Below are positions 33,878 through 44,658 of a stretch of 64,000 nt of DNA, in pieces. The notes beneath the pieces are model-generated. The model had not been told where the DNA came from. It did no database searches and saw nothing but the letters and a program-made list of their open reading frames with translations. The position numbers and the translations under genes are program-made. Each line of letters begins with the position of its first letter. The first letter of the stretch is position 1. Origin of the DNA: Brachynemurus nebulosus (taxonomy: Eukaryota; Arthropoda; Insecta; Neuroptera; Myrmeleontidae). The stretch covers positions 5,840,204 through 5,904,203 of the forward strand of contig JAPWDM010000021.1 in the NCBI GenBank assembly GCA_035578155.1. The letters run 5' to 3'.

Positions 33878-35693
33878 TCATATGACGAAGAATGTCTCAT
33901 TAAGAATTGATTGATTAGAATTATGATGGTGTGCAATATATAATTTTTCCAGCATGTCTAAGAGTGCCCCCTTTTTAGCAAAATGTAACGGTTCAAAATT
34001 ATCAGCGATCACAAATTCGTGATCGGTTTCCAAAATGTGTTCAGCTATTGCAGAATAATTTTTTAAATTAGAAGCCTTAATTGCTGCTAAATGTTCAGAA
34101 AATCTAGTACAGATACGTCGGCCAGACTGACCAACATAGAGGGCCCCACATTGACATTCGAATTTATAAACGCCTGATCTGTGTATAGGATTAATAGTAT
34201 CTTTGTTTTTAGTGAGAAGACTTGCGATGGTATTACAAGAAGAAAAAGTTAGTTTTACGCCATTTTCATGAAAAAATTTACGGAACCCGTTCACTTGTGA
34301 GGATATATATGAAATAGAAGCATATCTCAAATTAGGTGATTTTACAGATTTAGTTAAATTCGGGAACAACAATGTGTCAAAGTGCTTATTTAAATGTTTA
34401 GAAAAAATTTTAAATATAAAATCGGTTTCATAACCGTTAGCATGCCCTATATGTATAATAATGGATAATTTACGAAAAAAATTAGTGGTGTTAAGTGGAT
34501 AGGAAAATAATCTATTAAAAGAATAGTCGAAAAAAGCTAATTTGTGAGAAATAGGATGAGAAAAAAGTTGGTGAATACAATGGTCTGTATGTGTTGTTTT
34601 ACGAAATACAGAGATTTCAAAACGTTTGGAATAATGGTCTCTTTTCACGGTGATGTCCAAAAAATTAATTTTGTTATTTTCCTCAAATTCTAGAGTAAAT
34701 TTAATTCTGTCATGCAGGTTGTTAAGGAAATTTAAAAATTGCAATGCCTGGTCCCGAGTACCAGTCCAAACTACAAGTACGTCATCCACATAGCGCCTCC
34801 AGAAACCAATATATGCTAAACATGGGTGATTTGAATCGAAAATTAAACCCTCTAGATAATTCATGAAAAAATTGGCCATGAACGGTGAGCAAGAAGCGCC
34901 CATCGCTAAGCTATTGACTTGTTGATAAATTTTGTTGTCAAAAGAAAAATAGTTATAGTCTAGTAAAAGATTGAGGCACTGCAACATAGCTTCAATATTG
35001 GGGGCGTCAGAGTTGTTGTTGAAATTAGTAGTAAGAAAATCGCGAAGGAGAGATTTTAATTCATCGGTCGGGACCTAGGTGAACAAATCGACCACATCGA
35101 AACTGAGTAGAAGACAATTTTTAGGTAATTCGATTTTTGTTAGATAAGAAATAAGTTCAAATGTGTTATTAAGAGAATATTTAAAATTAATATTAGTGAA
35201 TTTGTAGATATTTTGAAGAAACCATTGAGACAAACCACAAAACAAGGAACCAAAATGTGATACTACTGGTCTATATTTGCCACCAGGTTTATGTATTTTG
35301 GGGAGGCCGTACAATTTGGGGGTGACGGGATTCATCGGGATATTGACAATCTTTGATAGATCAAACAACTTAATAAAATTTCTGATTTTAGCTTTTATAC
35401 GTTCTGTAGGATTATTATTTAATAAAACGAAATTAGTCGAATCTAATATATTTTGTATTTTTGTATTGTAATCAGTCCTGTCCACCAGTACCAAACATGA
35501 GCCTTTATCAGCTTTAGTAAGCCAAACATTCGAATCGGTTAATTTTTTGTTTAAACTATTGATAAGTTTGAGGTTAGAGATAGCTTCATTGTCTGTAACG
35601 TTAATATTGATATTATCCAAAAATTTCAAATAATTAATATTGTTTATACAAAGAATTGATTGATTAGAATGATATGCTAATTTAACTAAATCT
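33878..35693 (-). pseudogene. Penelope-type reverse transcriptase with GIY-YIG endonuclease
   Basis: The minus strand is open for about 605 codons except for a single TAG at 35075-35077. RT motifs: WLTKADKGSCLVLVDR, YGLPKIHKPGGKYRPVVS, SFDVVDLFT (motif A, immediately before the stop), QVNSLAMGASCSPFMANFF (motif B) and RRYVDDVLVVW (motif C, catalytic YVDD). The C-terminal endonuclease has GVYKFEC, ALYVGQSGRR (the GIY and YIG boxes) and later an EH..E pattern. The N-terminus is missing compared with full-length family members of roughly 750-850 residues, and no ATG lies at the front. One nonsense codon in an otherwise clean frame suggests recent inactivation, by truncation first or mutation first. 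Confidence 0.93.
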
Positions 35694-36127
35694 CGACTGT
35701 TAGAGGAGATAGGTAAGCTATGTCGTCTAGATGGCGTTGCTGGTCTGAACCACTGTGAACTTTGTACCCTGATTCAAAATTCCATGAAAAGATGGCGTTG
35801 CTAGTCTGAACCATCGCGAATTCTGTACCTAGATTCAAAATTCCATAAAAAGATGGCGTTGCTAGTCTAAACCACTGCGAACTGTGTATCGTGATTCATA
35901 ATTTTATCATATTTTTATCTGAAAACAGGTTTAAAGTTGTATAAGTTGTCAGCTGACGTTATTAGAAGATTTCTGTCTAATATGCAAAAAATGAATTTTA
36001 TCGTATGATTTCGTATTTTTATCTGAAAACGGGTTTATACAGGTTTTCTCTAAACAAAAACACATTTTTTTGTTTTAATAAATTTATTTAAAAGAAATAC
36101 TTTACAATAAAAATCTTTAATGTTATT

Positions 36128-36213
36128 AAAATAATAATATTAATAGATTTGAGCGTTACTTTATGGTATTCCATATTTGTAAATAATAAACAAATACTTT
36201 GGCGTTATTAAAA
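36128..36213 (+). mobile_element. Short insertion with 14-bp target duplication in E2 left arm
   Basis: Compared with the right arm, the left arm has about 70 extra bases beginning AATATTAATAGATTTGAGCG, flanked on both sides by GTTATTAAAATAAT. The inserted piece matches 60402-60465, part of a palindromic repeat. A target duplication of this length suggests a retroposition-like event with a short fragment. Confidence 0.7.
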
Positions 36214-36309
36214 TAATATTTGTATATGGATATGACATTTTCCATGGCGCAAGTTGCTCTGGACTGATGGTCACATCGAGGGCTAGTGTATGTTGATGTT
36301 TTGATTACC

Positions 36310-37330
36310 TCGATTTTTGTTGATACCCGTCTCTAAACCATGTTTTACATTCTAATTGTTTATAGCAGATTAAACAGTTTTGGTGTTTAATAAAAAATTT
36401 AAAAAATCGATTCATTGTTGATACCCGTCTCTGAACCATGTTTTACAATCTAATTGATTATAGCAGATTAAACAATTTTGGTTTTTAATAAAAAATTTAA
36501 AAAATCGATTCTTTGTTGATACCCACATCTAAACCATGTTTTTACATTTCTAATTGATTATGGCAGATTAAACAGTTTTGGTGTTTAATAAAAAATTTAA
36601 AAAATCGATTCTTTGTTGATACCCATCCCTAAACCATGTTTTACATTCTAATTGATTATAGCAGATTAAACAATTTTGGTGTTTAATAAAAAATTTAAAA
36701 AATCGATTCTTTGCTGATTCCCGTCTCTAAACCATGTTTTACAATCTAATTGATTATAGCAGATTAAACAGTTTTGGTGTTTAATAAAAAATTTAAAAAA
36801 TCGATTCCTTGTTGATACCCACCTCTAAACCATGTTTTACATTTCTAATTGATTATAGCAGATTAAACAGTTTCGGAGTTTAATAAAAAATTTAAAAAAT
36901 CGATTCTTTGTTGATACCCATCTCTAAACCATGTTTTACAATCAAATTGATTATAGCAGATTAAACAGTTTTGGTGTTCAATAAAAAATTTAAAAAATCG
37001 ATTCTTTGTTGATACCCGTCTCTAAATGCTAGATGTTTTACAATCTAATTGATTATAGCAGATTAAACAATTTTGGTGTTTAATAAAAAAATTAAAAAAT
37101 CGATTCTTTGTTGATACCCGTCTCTAAACCATGTTTTACAATCTAATTGATTATAGCAGATTAAACAGTTTTGGTGTTTAATAAAAAATTTAAAAAATCG
37201 ATTCTTTGTTGATACCCACCTCTAAACCATGTTTTACATTTCTAATTGATTATAGCAGATTAAACAGTTTAGGTGTTTAATAAAAAATTCAAAAAATCGA
37301 TTCTTTGTTCATACTCATCTCTAAATCAAG
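36310..37330 (+). repeat. E2 left-arm tandem array (about 10 units of 100 bp)
   Basis: Units contain TTGATACCCGTCTCTAAACC, ATGTTTTACAATCTAATTG, TTATAGCAGATTAAACAG and AAAATCGATTCTTTG. One unit has the variant AAATGCTAGATG (about 37024). Confidence 0.95.
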
Positions 37331-39110
37331 ATTGATTAGTGGTTAATATTTCCCAAAATGAAAAAGTTCAATTTTTTCATAATATTTTCAAAACTATAAC
37401 TTTATAAAAAATAATTTCTGAACTAGGTATGTATGTATATTTTATATATCTTCTAACGAACACAAAGGTATAAAACATATTAGGAATTCGCTGATATGCA
37501 TATTTTACCTTATTGTATGTCTGAAGTATCGCACACCATAAATGTACATACATACAAATATGTTACAAGATTCGACTGGTAATTTTTATAGCAATTGAAA
37601 AATTTGCTAGTAAAAAATAGCCGGATTAATCGCGTATAAGTTATTACGTTTTGTGACTTTGTGAGTTGTGCTTAAAGCGAAAATTATTTTCGTGAATTTT
37701 TAATTTTCATTTTTAAGTTATATTTTAGTCATTGAGTTTTTTAAATTAGTGAATTTTTAAGTTATTTCTCTATTTTTAATTGTTCGTTTTTAAGTTAATC
37801 TAGTAGTTAATTAACTGTTGTGTATTTGTGTGTATTTGCGTACCAGTTTGTGAATTTTTTGTGATTTTTGCAAATATCGGGTAAGTCGAAAACATTTACT
37901 TGAAATTTTTGAGACTGTTTAAACAACTTATAATTACTTTGTGAATACTAAAAAGAAAAATTTCGTGTTTTTTAACGTTTTAAAATGTACTACTTATAGC
38001 TACCTAAAACGTGGTAATCATATACAATATACTCACTTAATGTTCTCTCATAACTTGGGCTGATATAGAGTATTGTAATGTATTAGCTGGTATTAGGTAC
38101 AGTATTCAATAAACGTACAGTGTTCTAAAGTTTAAATAGCTATTTTACATATTAAAACAAAAAATTTTCTTTAATCTCGTTTTTAAATTGATTCAGCAAC
38201 TTTGAAAAATATAATTTTCATTTTGTTCATAAGATAGTTTTAAACAATATTAACACTTTCAGTCCCATGGCTTCGGCATCCGAAACCAAACAAAAAATCC
38301 ACAGAGGCCGACCGCGATCAATATTTAGAATAACAAACAAAACACTTAAAAATATTTATAAAAAAGATTTTATATTATTCTAATAAAAATAATTTATTAC
38401 TACGTACCGGACACTTTTCATAATATTATGTTTTATCATCAAAATATTTTGCTTCATCTTTTATTTACAATAAGTTTTTTATCCACATATGTATGTATGT
38501 GTGTATTGTATGCTTGTATGTATATGTGTATTTTATCAAAATAATAACAACTATGTACTCATATTTTGACCTGCAACCTTTTGACCTGGGACATACATGT
38601 TGAATCATTTAGTGTTCTCTGGAATCATTTTTTGTACTTGTTGACATAAAATTTGTTTAAAAATATTGTCGGCTTCCGGGGAAGTCTATTGTGAAAGTGC
38701 TCGGGCCTCATAGTGTTAACAGTAAAAAATTTTTCTTTTTAATAGTTTTTCTTAAGTTTTTAAAGGCGTAATTTCATATTAGTAACTTTTTTAAAATATA
38801 ATTTTTCTTTTTAAAGCGATATTAGAAGTAAAATTATTATAATTTTTTAAAATGTACAGTTTGTACCAGAAAAAATCCGTAAATAAAATTTTCACTTACT
38901 TAGTCATATTTTAAAAAGCAAATTATAAATATTTCACGTAAACTAGACAAATTCTATGTGAAATTTAGTAAAAATCAGTTTTACTATTGACTAATAACAA
39001 TTTATTGGAAAATTAACAAACTTTTTTTGTGATATCTTAAAACTATTTAGCATCTAATATACTTTATTCTTTTTACGTTATGTTAAAAACATTCTTTTCG
39101 ATTTAAAAAA

Positions 39111-39850
39111 GTGTTAATATTTATCTGAATTACAAAGTAGACGAATGGTCGGAAAACGACATTTCATATTACACGACCCAATGATATTCCAACTAAGGAT
39201 AGAAATGATTCCAAACTATAAGAATTCTAGTTTAAAATTAAAGAGTGTCGATATTTTTCTGAATTACATGATCGAGCAAGTGGTCTGAAAACGACATTTC
39301 ATATTACACGATTAAATGTTATTCCAACTTATGACCGAAATGATTCCTAACTACAAGAACTGCCTTTAAACATTTCTCTAATGTTTAAAAATTTGTCGAT
39401 ATTTATCTGAACTTGGTCGAACAAATGGTCGGAAAACGATATTTTATATTACACAACTTACTATTAATCTAATTAATGGCAGAAATGATTCCAGACGACA
39501 AAATTCGATCTAAAATTAAAGAGTTGTTTTTTTAAGCAATTGGCTAATGCTTAAGAAAATGTCGATATTAACCTGAAATACATGGTAGATCAGGTGGTCG
39601 GAAAACGACATTTCATATTACCCGACCCAATGATATTTCATTTAATAGTAGAAATGATTCCAAATTACAAGAATTCTAGTTTAAAATTAAAGAATGTTGA
39701 TATTTGTCCGAATTACACGATAAACCAAGTGATCGGAAAACGACATTTCATATTACACGACCCAACTAACGGTGGAAATGATTCCAGATTACAAGAATTC
39801 TATATAAAAAACATTCTTTTACAATTTTTAGAATTTACAGGATGGGCTAG
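39111..39850 (+). repeat. E2 interior repeat, five units
   Basis: Each unit starts near GTCGATATTTATCTGAATTA and contains GGTCGGAAAACGACATTTCA and AGAAATGATTCCAAACTA. In 39582-39863 the last two units are in one open frame with the repeated motif GKRHFIL.DP, so a coding origin is possible. I do not recognise the peptide. Confidence 0.8.
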
Positions 39851-40391
39851 AAGAATTCCATGAATAAAATGTAAAATATTTTTCGCTCAAATTTAGTCAC
39901 GTTTATTCGAAAATATAATTTTTATTTTTAAAAGTTAAATTTTCATAATAATTTTAGTATGTTACCATGCAAATATAAATTACTAAGTTACAATAATATC
40001 CACAAATACACCAAGTTACACCAAAAAATACACAACATTACACCAAAAAGACAGCAAAGAGTCACTCCCAAAAAGAGTCACTCCCAAAAAAAAGAATTAC
40101 TCCCAAAAAGAGTTTATCAAATTATTCGAAAACTATAACAACTAGAAGAAAGATATTTTGATTGGTCAAACCATTTTCACCCTATTTCAAATTTCACCCC
40201 CAATTTTATCGTCAAGGCCCCTCTAATAGGTCCGACCCTGGATTTGAGTATGCCAATAGAAAGGTCTTTAAAAATAAAGGATTATACCAATTTAAATTTT
40301 TCTTCTAGTTGTTATAGTTTTATATAAATTTATTTAAAAAGACAACCCGTCAATGAGTAGATAAAAATTTAAAGTAACCGACAATTTATAG

Positions 40392-40423
40392 TTAGTGTGC
40401 CCCAAAAAGGGGGCACACTAACT
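40392..40423. terminator. Perfect 13-bp hairpin at E2 inner arm edge
   Basis: GTTAGTGTGCCCC at 40392-40404 is inverted at 40411-40423 around AAAAAG. It is GC-rich for this region and lies exactly between interior and right arm. Calling it a terminator is only by shape; it could instead mark a breakpoint. Confidence 0.5.
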
Positions 40424-40814
40424 TAAAAATGAAAATTAAAAATTCACGAAAATAATTTTCGCTTTAAGCACAACTCACAAAGTCACAAAACGTAATAACT
40501 TATACGCGATTAATCCGGCTATTTTTTACTAGCAAATTTTTCAATTGCTATAAAAATTACTAGTCGAATCTTGTAACATATTTGTATGTATGTACATTTA
40601 TGGTGTGCGATACTCCAGACATATACAATAAGGTAAAATATGCATATCAGCGAATTCCTAATATGTTTTATACCTTTGTGTTCGTTAAAAGATATATAAA
40701 ATATACATACATACCTAGTTCAGAAATTATTTTTTATAAAGTTATAAAGTTTTGAAATTATTATGAAAAAATTGAACTTTTTCATTTTGGGAATTATTAA
40801 CCACTAATCAATCT

Positions 40815-42235
40815 TGATTTAGAGATGAGTATGAACAAAGAATCGATTTTTTGAATTTTTTATTAAACACCAAAACTGTTTAATCTGCTATAATCAATTA
40901 GTTTGTAAAACATCTAGCATTTAGAGACGGGTATCAACAAAGAATCGATTTTTTTTATTTTTTATTAAACACCAAAACTGTTTAATCTGCTATAATCAAT
41001 TAGATTGTAAAACATGGTTTAGAGATGGGTATCAACAAAGAATCGATTTTTTTTATTTTTTATTAAACACCAAAACTGTTTAATCTGCTATAATCAATTA
41101 GATTGTAAAACATGGTTTAGAGATGAGTATCAACAAAGAATCGATTTTTTATATTTTTTATTAAACACCAAAACTGTTTAATCTGCTATAATCAATTAGA
41201 TTGTAAAACATGGTTTAGAGATGGGTATCAACAAAGAATCGATTTTTTAAATTTTTTATTAAACACTAAAACTGTTTAATCTGCTATAATCAATTAGATT
41301 GTAAAACATCTAGCATTTAGAGACGGGTATCAATAAAGAATCGATTTTTTAAATTTTTTATGAAACACCAAAACCGTTTAATCTGCTATAATCAATTAGA
41401 TTGTAAAACATGGTTTAGAGACGGGAATCAACAAAGAATCGATTTTTTAAATTTTTTATTAAACACCAAAACTGTTTAATCTGCTATAATCAATTAGATT
41501 GTAAAACATGGTTTAGAGATGGGTATCAACAAAGAATCGATTTTTTATATTTTTTATTAAACACCAAAACTGTTTAATCTGCTATAATCAATTAGATTGT
41601 AAAACATGGTTTAGAGATGGGTATCAACAAAGAATCGATTTTTTAAATTTTTTATTAAACACTATAACTGTTTAATCTGCTATAATCAATTAGATTGTAA
41701 AACATCTAGCATTTAGAGACGGGTATCAACAAAGAATCGATTTTTTAAATTTTTTATTAAACACTAAAACTGTTTAATCTGCTATAATCAATTAGATTGT
41801 AAAACATCTAGCATTTAGAGACGGGTATCAACAAAGAATCGATTTTTTAAATTTTTTATGAAACACCAAAATTGTTTAATCTGCTATAATCAATTAGAAT
41901 GTAAAACATGGTTTAGGGATGGGTATCAACAAAGAATCGATTTTTTAAATTTTTTATTAAACACCAAAACTGTTTAATCTGCTATAATCAATTAGAAATG
42001 TAAAACATGGTTTACATGTGGGTATCACCAAAGAATCGATTTTTTAAATTTTTTATTAAACACCAAAACTGTTTAATCTGCTATAATCAATTAGATTGTA
42101 AAATATGGTTTAGAGACGGGTATCAACAAAGAATCGATTTTTTAAATTATTTATTAAACACCAAAACTGTTTAATCTGCTATAAACAATTAGAATGTAAA
42201 TCATGGTTTAGAGACGGGTATGAACAAAAAATCGA
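40815..42235 (-). repeat. E2 right-arm tandem array (about 14 units of 100 bp)
   Basis: Same unit as the left array, inverted. Units with the CATCTAGCATTTAGAG variant occur at about 40913, 41305, 41702 and 41803. The first three are spaced by four units, so a higher-order block has been copied within the arm. Confidence 0.95.
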
Positions 42236-42835
42236 GGTAATAATAACATCAACATACACTAGCCCTCGATGTGACCATCATTCGGGAGCAACTTGCGCCA
42301 TGGAGAATGTCATATCCATATACAAATATTATTTTAATAACATTAAACATTTTTATTGTAAAATATTTCTTTTAAATAAATTTATTAAAACAAAAAAAAT
42401 GTGTTTTTATTTAGAGAAAACCTGTATAAACCCGTTTTCAGATAAAAATATGAAATCATACGATAAAATTCATTTTTTGCATATTAGACTGAAATCTTTT
42501 AATAACGTCAGATGACAATTTATACAACTTTAAACCTGTTTTCAGATAAAAATATGATAAAATTATGAATCACGATACACAGTTCGCAGTGGTTTAGACT
42601 AGCAACGCCATCTTTTTATGGAATTTTGATTCTAGGTACAGAATTCGCGGTGGTTCAGACTAGCAACGCCATCTTTCATTGGAATTTTGAATCAAGGTAC
42701 AGAGTTTACAGTGGTTCAGACCAGCAACGCCATCTAGACGACATAGCTTACCTATCTCCTCTAACAGTCGTTAAAAATCGGGAGGAGGGAGGAGGGCCCC
42801 AAACTCTCCAAAAACTACTACTATTGCTATTTTAT

Positions 42836-43398
42836 CTAGTTTGGAAATGTTCTCTTTACGATACTTTTTTTTTTAAATTGCGCATAATTAGAAAATAATC
42901 TCGAGTAAACTTCTTCCTGGGTAGCCCTGGATGTCGACGGTTGTGGATCCTCTGGATCAAAACCTGGACTACTATTATAGTTGTTGTCAGTTTCGACATT
43001 TGAATTGCTCAAGTCCATTTATTCTAATTCGTTTCTTAGATTAGGAGTCCAAGCTGAAATTGTTTTGCGACAGCTTGTACATAAATTTTTTCCAGGAATA
43101 CGTGTAACAATATCTCGATGTTTCAAGGCATAGGATAAACTAATTTTTCTTAAGCCTTTAAAAATTTGGCGACCTTGATGTTTTAACAAAGGGTCACAAC
43201 GTTTTCTTCTTTCTTAGAGTAATAGAAAAAATAACGCCTTTCATGGTAATAACAAATAGTGGTTGCTTCTTGAAATTTAATACCAGAACGCATTTCAAAA
43301 ACTTTTTGTTTTGTTTCAGAAAAGTTTTTAACATATTTATAATTCAGTTCTTTCGAACGCCTCGAAACATCACAAAGTTCTAGTCCTATAGAGCACAT
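42836..43398 (-). pseudogene. Cys-rich transposon protein, N-terminal third
   Basis: Minus-strand ATG 43398 opens MCSIGLELCDVSRRSKELNY, then FSETKQKVFEMRSGIKF and ICYYHERRYFFYYSKKEE, broken by a frameshift at about 43190. In the next frame follow CDPLLKHQGRQIFKGLRKIS and IPGKNLCTSCRKTIS, then a stop just before MDLSNSNVETDNN (43018), the block shared with 10824. The C-x-x-C and C-D-P..K-H spacing suggests a zinc-binding N-terminal domain. Together with 10780-11930 this shows that the two relics are complementary parts of one gene family. It abuts the right end of E2. Confidence 0.7.
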
Positions 43399-43399
43399 T

Positions 43400-44040
43400 T
43401 TAAAGTATTTAAATTTTTATTGTCTAAAAGTTTTCACAGTTTAATTTTTATAATAAATATGAACTGACTTCGCTAATGCATACACTAACTGAACACTAAA
43501 CTGACACTTCGTTATTCTTTTATTCAACACTGACTGATCTAATTGACTCAAAACGCACTTTTTAAACACTGACTTTCTTGGCTAAAATTGGTATATTTGT
43601 ACAGAAAATAAGGGTACTAAAATATTTTTACATGTCCCGTTAAACAAGATAAAAAACATTTTTCCTTGTAGACAAACAAATAATGTTCCGTTATCTCCGA
43701 GACATGATTTTTTTCTTATTATAAAGAATGTAACCTTTTCAAAATGTTTACAACAGGGCAAAAAATATCTCTTTTGTACTTAAAAATCCTGTCGGCAATC
43801 TCAAAGGTTATATAATGTGAGTAACGGCCGGCAAGAAATATAATTTCTTGCCGGCCGTTACTCACACATTTTTCGTTATACGTTAAGTTGTAACACTATC
43901 CAAAACCCTTATTTTACAATATTGAGCTAATTATTATTTTAAATTATTTAAAAGGTGATTTTAAATAATAAGTGTATTTATTATGGTAATAAATAAAAAA
44001 TATTTGAAAATCCTGAAATTTTAAGTAAGAAAATGTGTAA
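43400..44040. repeat. Unassigned stretch with perfect palindrome
   Basis: 43817-43839 and 43843-43865 form perfect 23-bp arms around ATA, beginning GTGAGTAACGGCCGGCAAG. It is the most GC-rich spot in the region. 43400-43600 upstream of the Cys-rich gene start could include its promoter, but no TATA box stands out. No other gene seen. Confidence 0.8.
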
Positions 44041-44340
44041 GAGGCCAACGTGCAAGATTTGGCAAAAGAAGTCGATACCTACTGGAGAAAAGCGCGTGCG
44101 AGACATACCTCGTATTACCCTGGTCGTATTACTACCTCAAGCTCATTCTTGAATTAGGTAAGATTCTATACAAAGCGATAGAGTGTAAGAGCTGATACCT
44201 GTTGGAGAAAATGTGTAAGAAGCTGACGAACGACAGACGTGGCCAAAGAAGTTAGTACCTGCTGAAGAAAATGTGTAAGAGGCCAACGTGCAACAGATGT
44301 GGCAAAAGAAGCCGATACCTGCTGAAGAAAGTTAAAAGCA
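44041..44340 (+). repeat. Family A repeat, regular 60-bp sub-units
   Basis: Two exact 60-bp sub-units (TACCTGTTGGAGAAAATGTG then TACCTGCTGAAGAAAATGTG) follow a GCGAGACATAC-type flank, so the sub-repeat is 20 codons. One frame gives a Cys-rich CKRPTCNRCGKRSRYLL, another gives GQRATDVAKEADT. Confidence 0.85.
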
Positions 44341-44658
44341 CTAACAAAACAAAATATAAACGAATGGTAGACTGTTGTATGTCTGACAATATTAAACAAG
44401 AGAAGGGTTATTTGTATTATAGAAATTATTTATTTTGTCTTTCTTTGATTTTGCAAAATATTAAATAAGAAAATATTAACTGACTAATTTTATTTTTATT
44501 ATTACTCTGTTTACAAAACAAAAAACTTTTTTATTTTTTCAGCCATGTTTTTGTTTTATTTATTCATATATTTCCGTATTACTAACGTTACCAACTGCTA
44601 AAATAATTAAAAAAATACTCACACGTACGCACAGTTTTTGCCCGCTAAACCCAACACT
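44341..44658 (-). repeat. Probable copia 3' LTR (partial)
   Basis: Reading down the minus strand, the polypurine tract AAGGAGGAG is followed by TGTTGGG at 44658, the usual start of a copia LTR. The other boundary near the family A repeat is not defined and no matching 5' LTR is in the window. Confidence 0.5.

Larger units (their letters stand above)
33183..35693 (-). mobile_element. Penelope-like retroelement, 5'-truncated
   Basis: A minus-strand element with RT plus GIY-YIG endonuclease, a 3' untranslated part of about 690 bp (33183-33877) and an abrupt 5' end where the left arm of E2 starts (35694). Confidence 0.88.
37720..40424. other. E2 interior
   Basis: About 2.7 kb between the arms. 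39111-39850 holds five diverged units of about 130-165 bp. 40056-40112 holds a short GAGTCACTC array like the one in E1, and a strong hairpin sits at the inner edge of the right arm. 37720-39110 and 40113-40390 show no gene. Confidence 0.7.
35694..42797. mobile_element. Foldback-like element E2 with long tandem-repeat arms
   Basis: 35694 (CGACTGTTAGAGGAGATAGG) onward is inverted at the right up to 42770 (CCTCTAACAGTCG). The arms cover about 35694-37720 and 40425-42770, each made of outer 61-bp-type units shared with E1, a spacer, an array of about 100-bp units, and an inner block of about 380 bp. Only the right end continues into the GGGAGGAGGG tail seen in E1; on the left the Penelope-like element abuts, so the left end is lost. 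No transposase is recognisable inside, so E2 is non-autonomous. Confidence 0.85.

Noticed and set aside
36310..42235. Regular repeats of about 100 bp resembling a CRISPR array
   Set aside because: The units are almost identical along their full length with no unique spacers, lie in inverted arms, and the window is eukaryotic.
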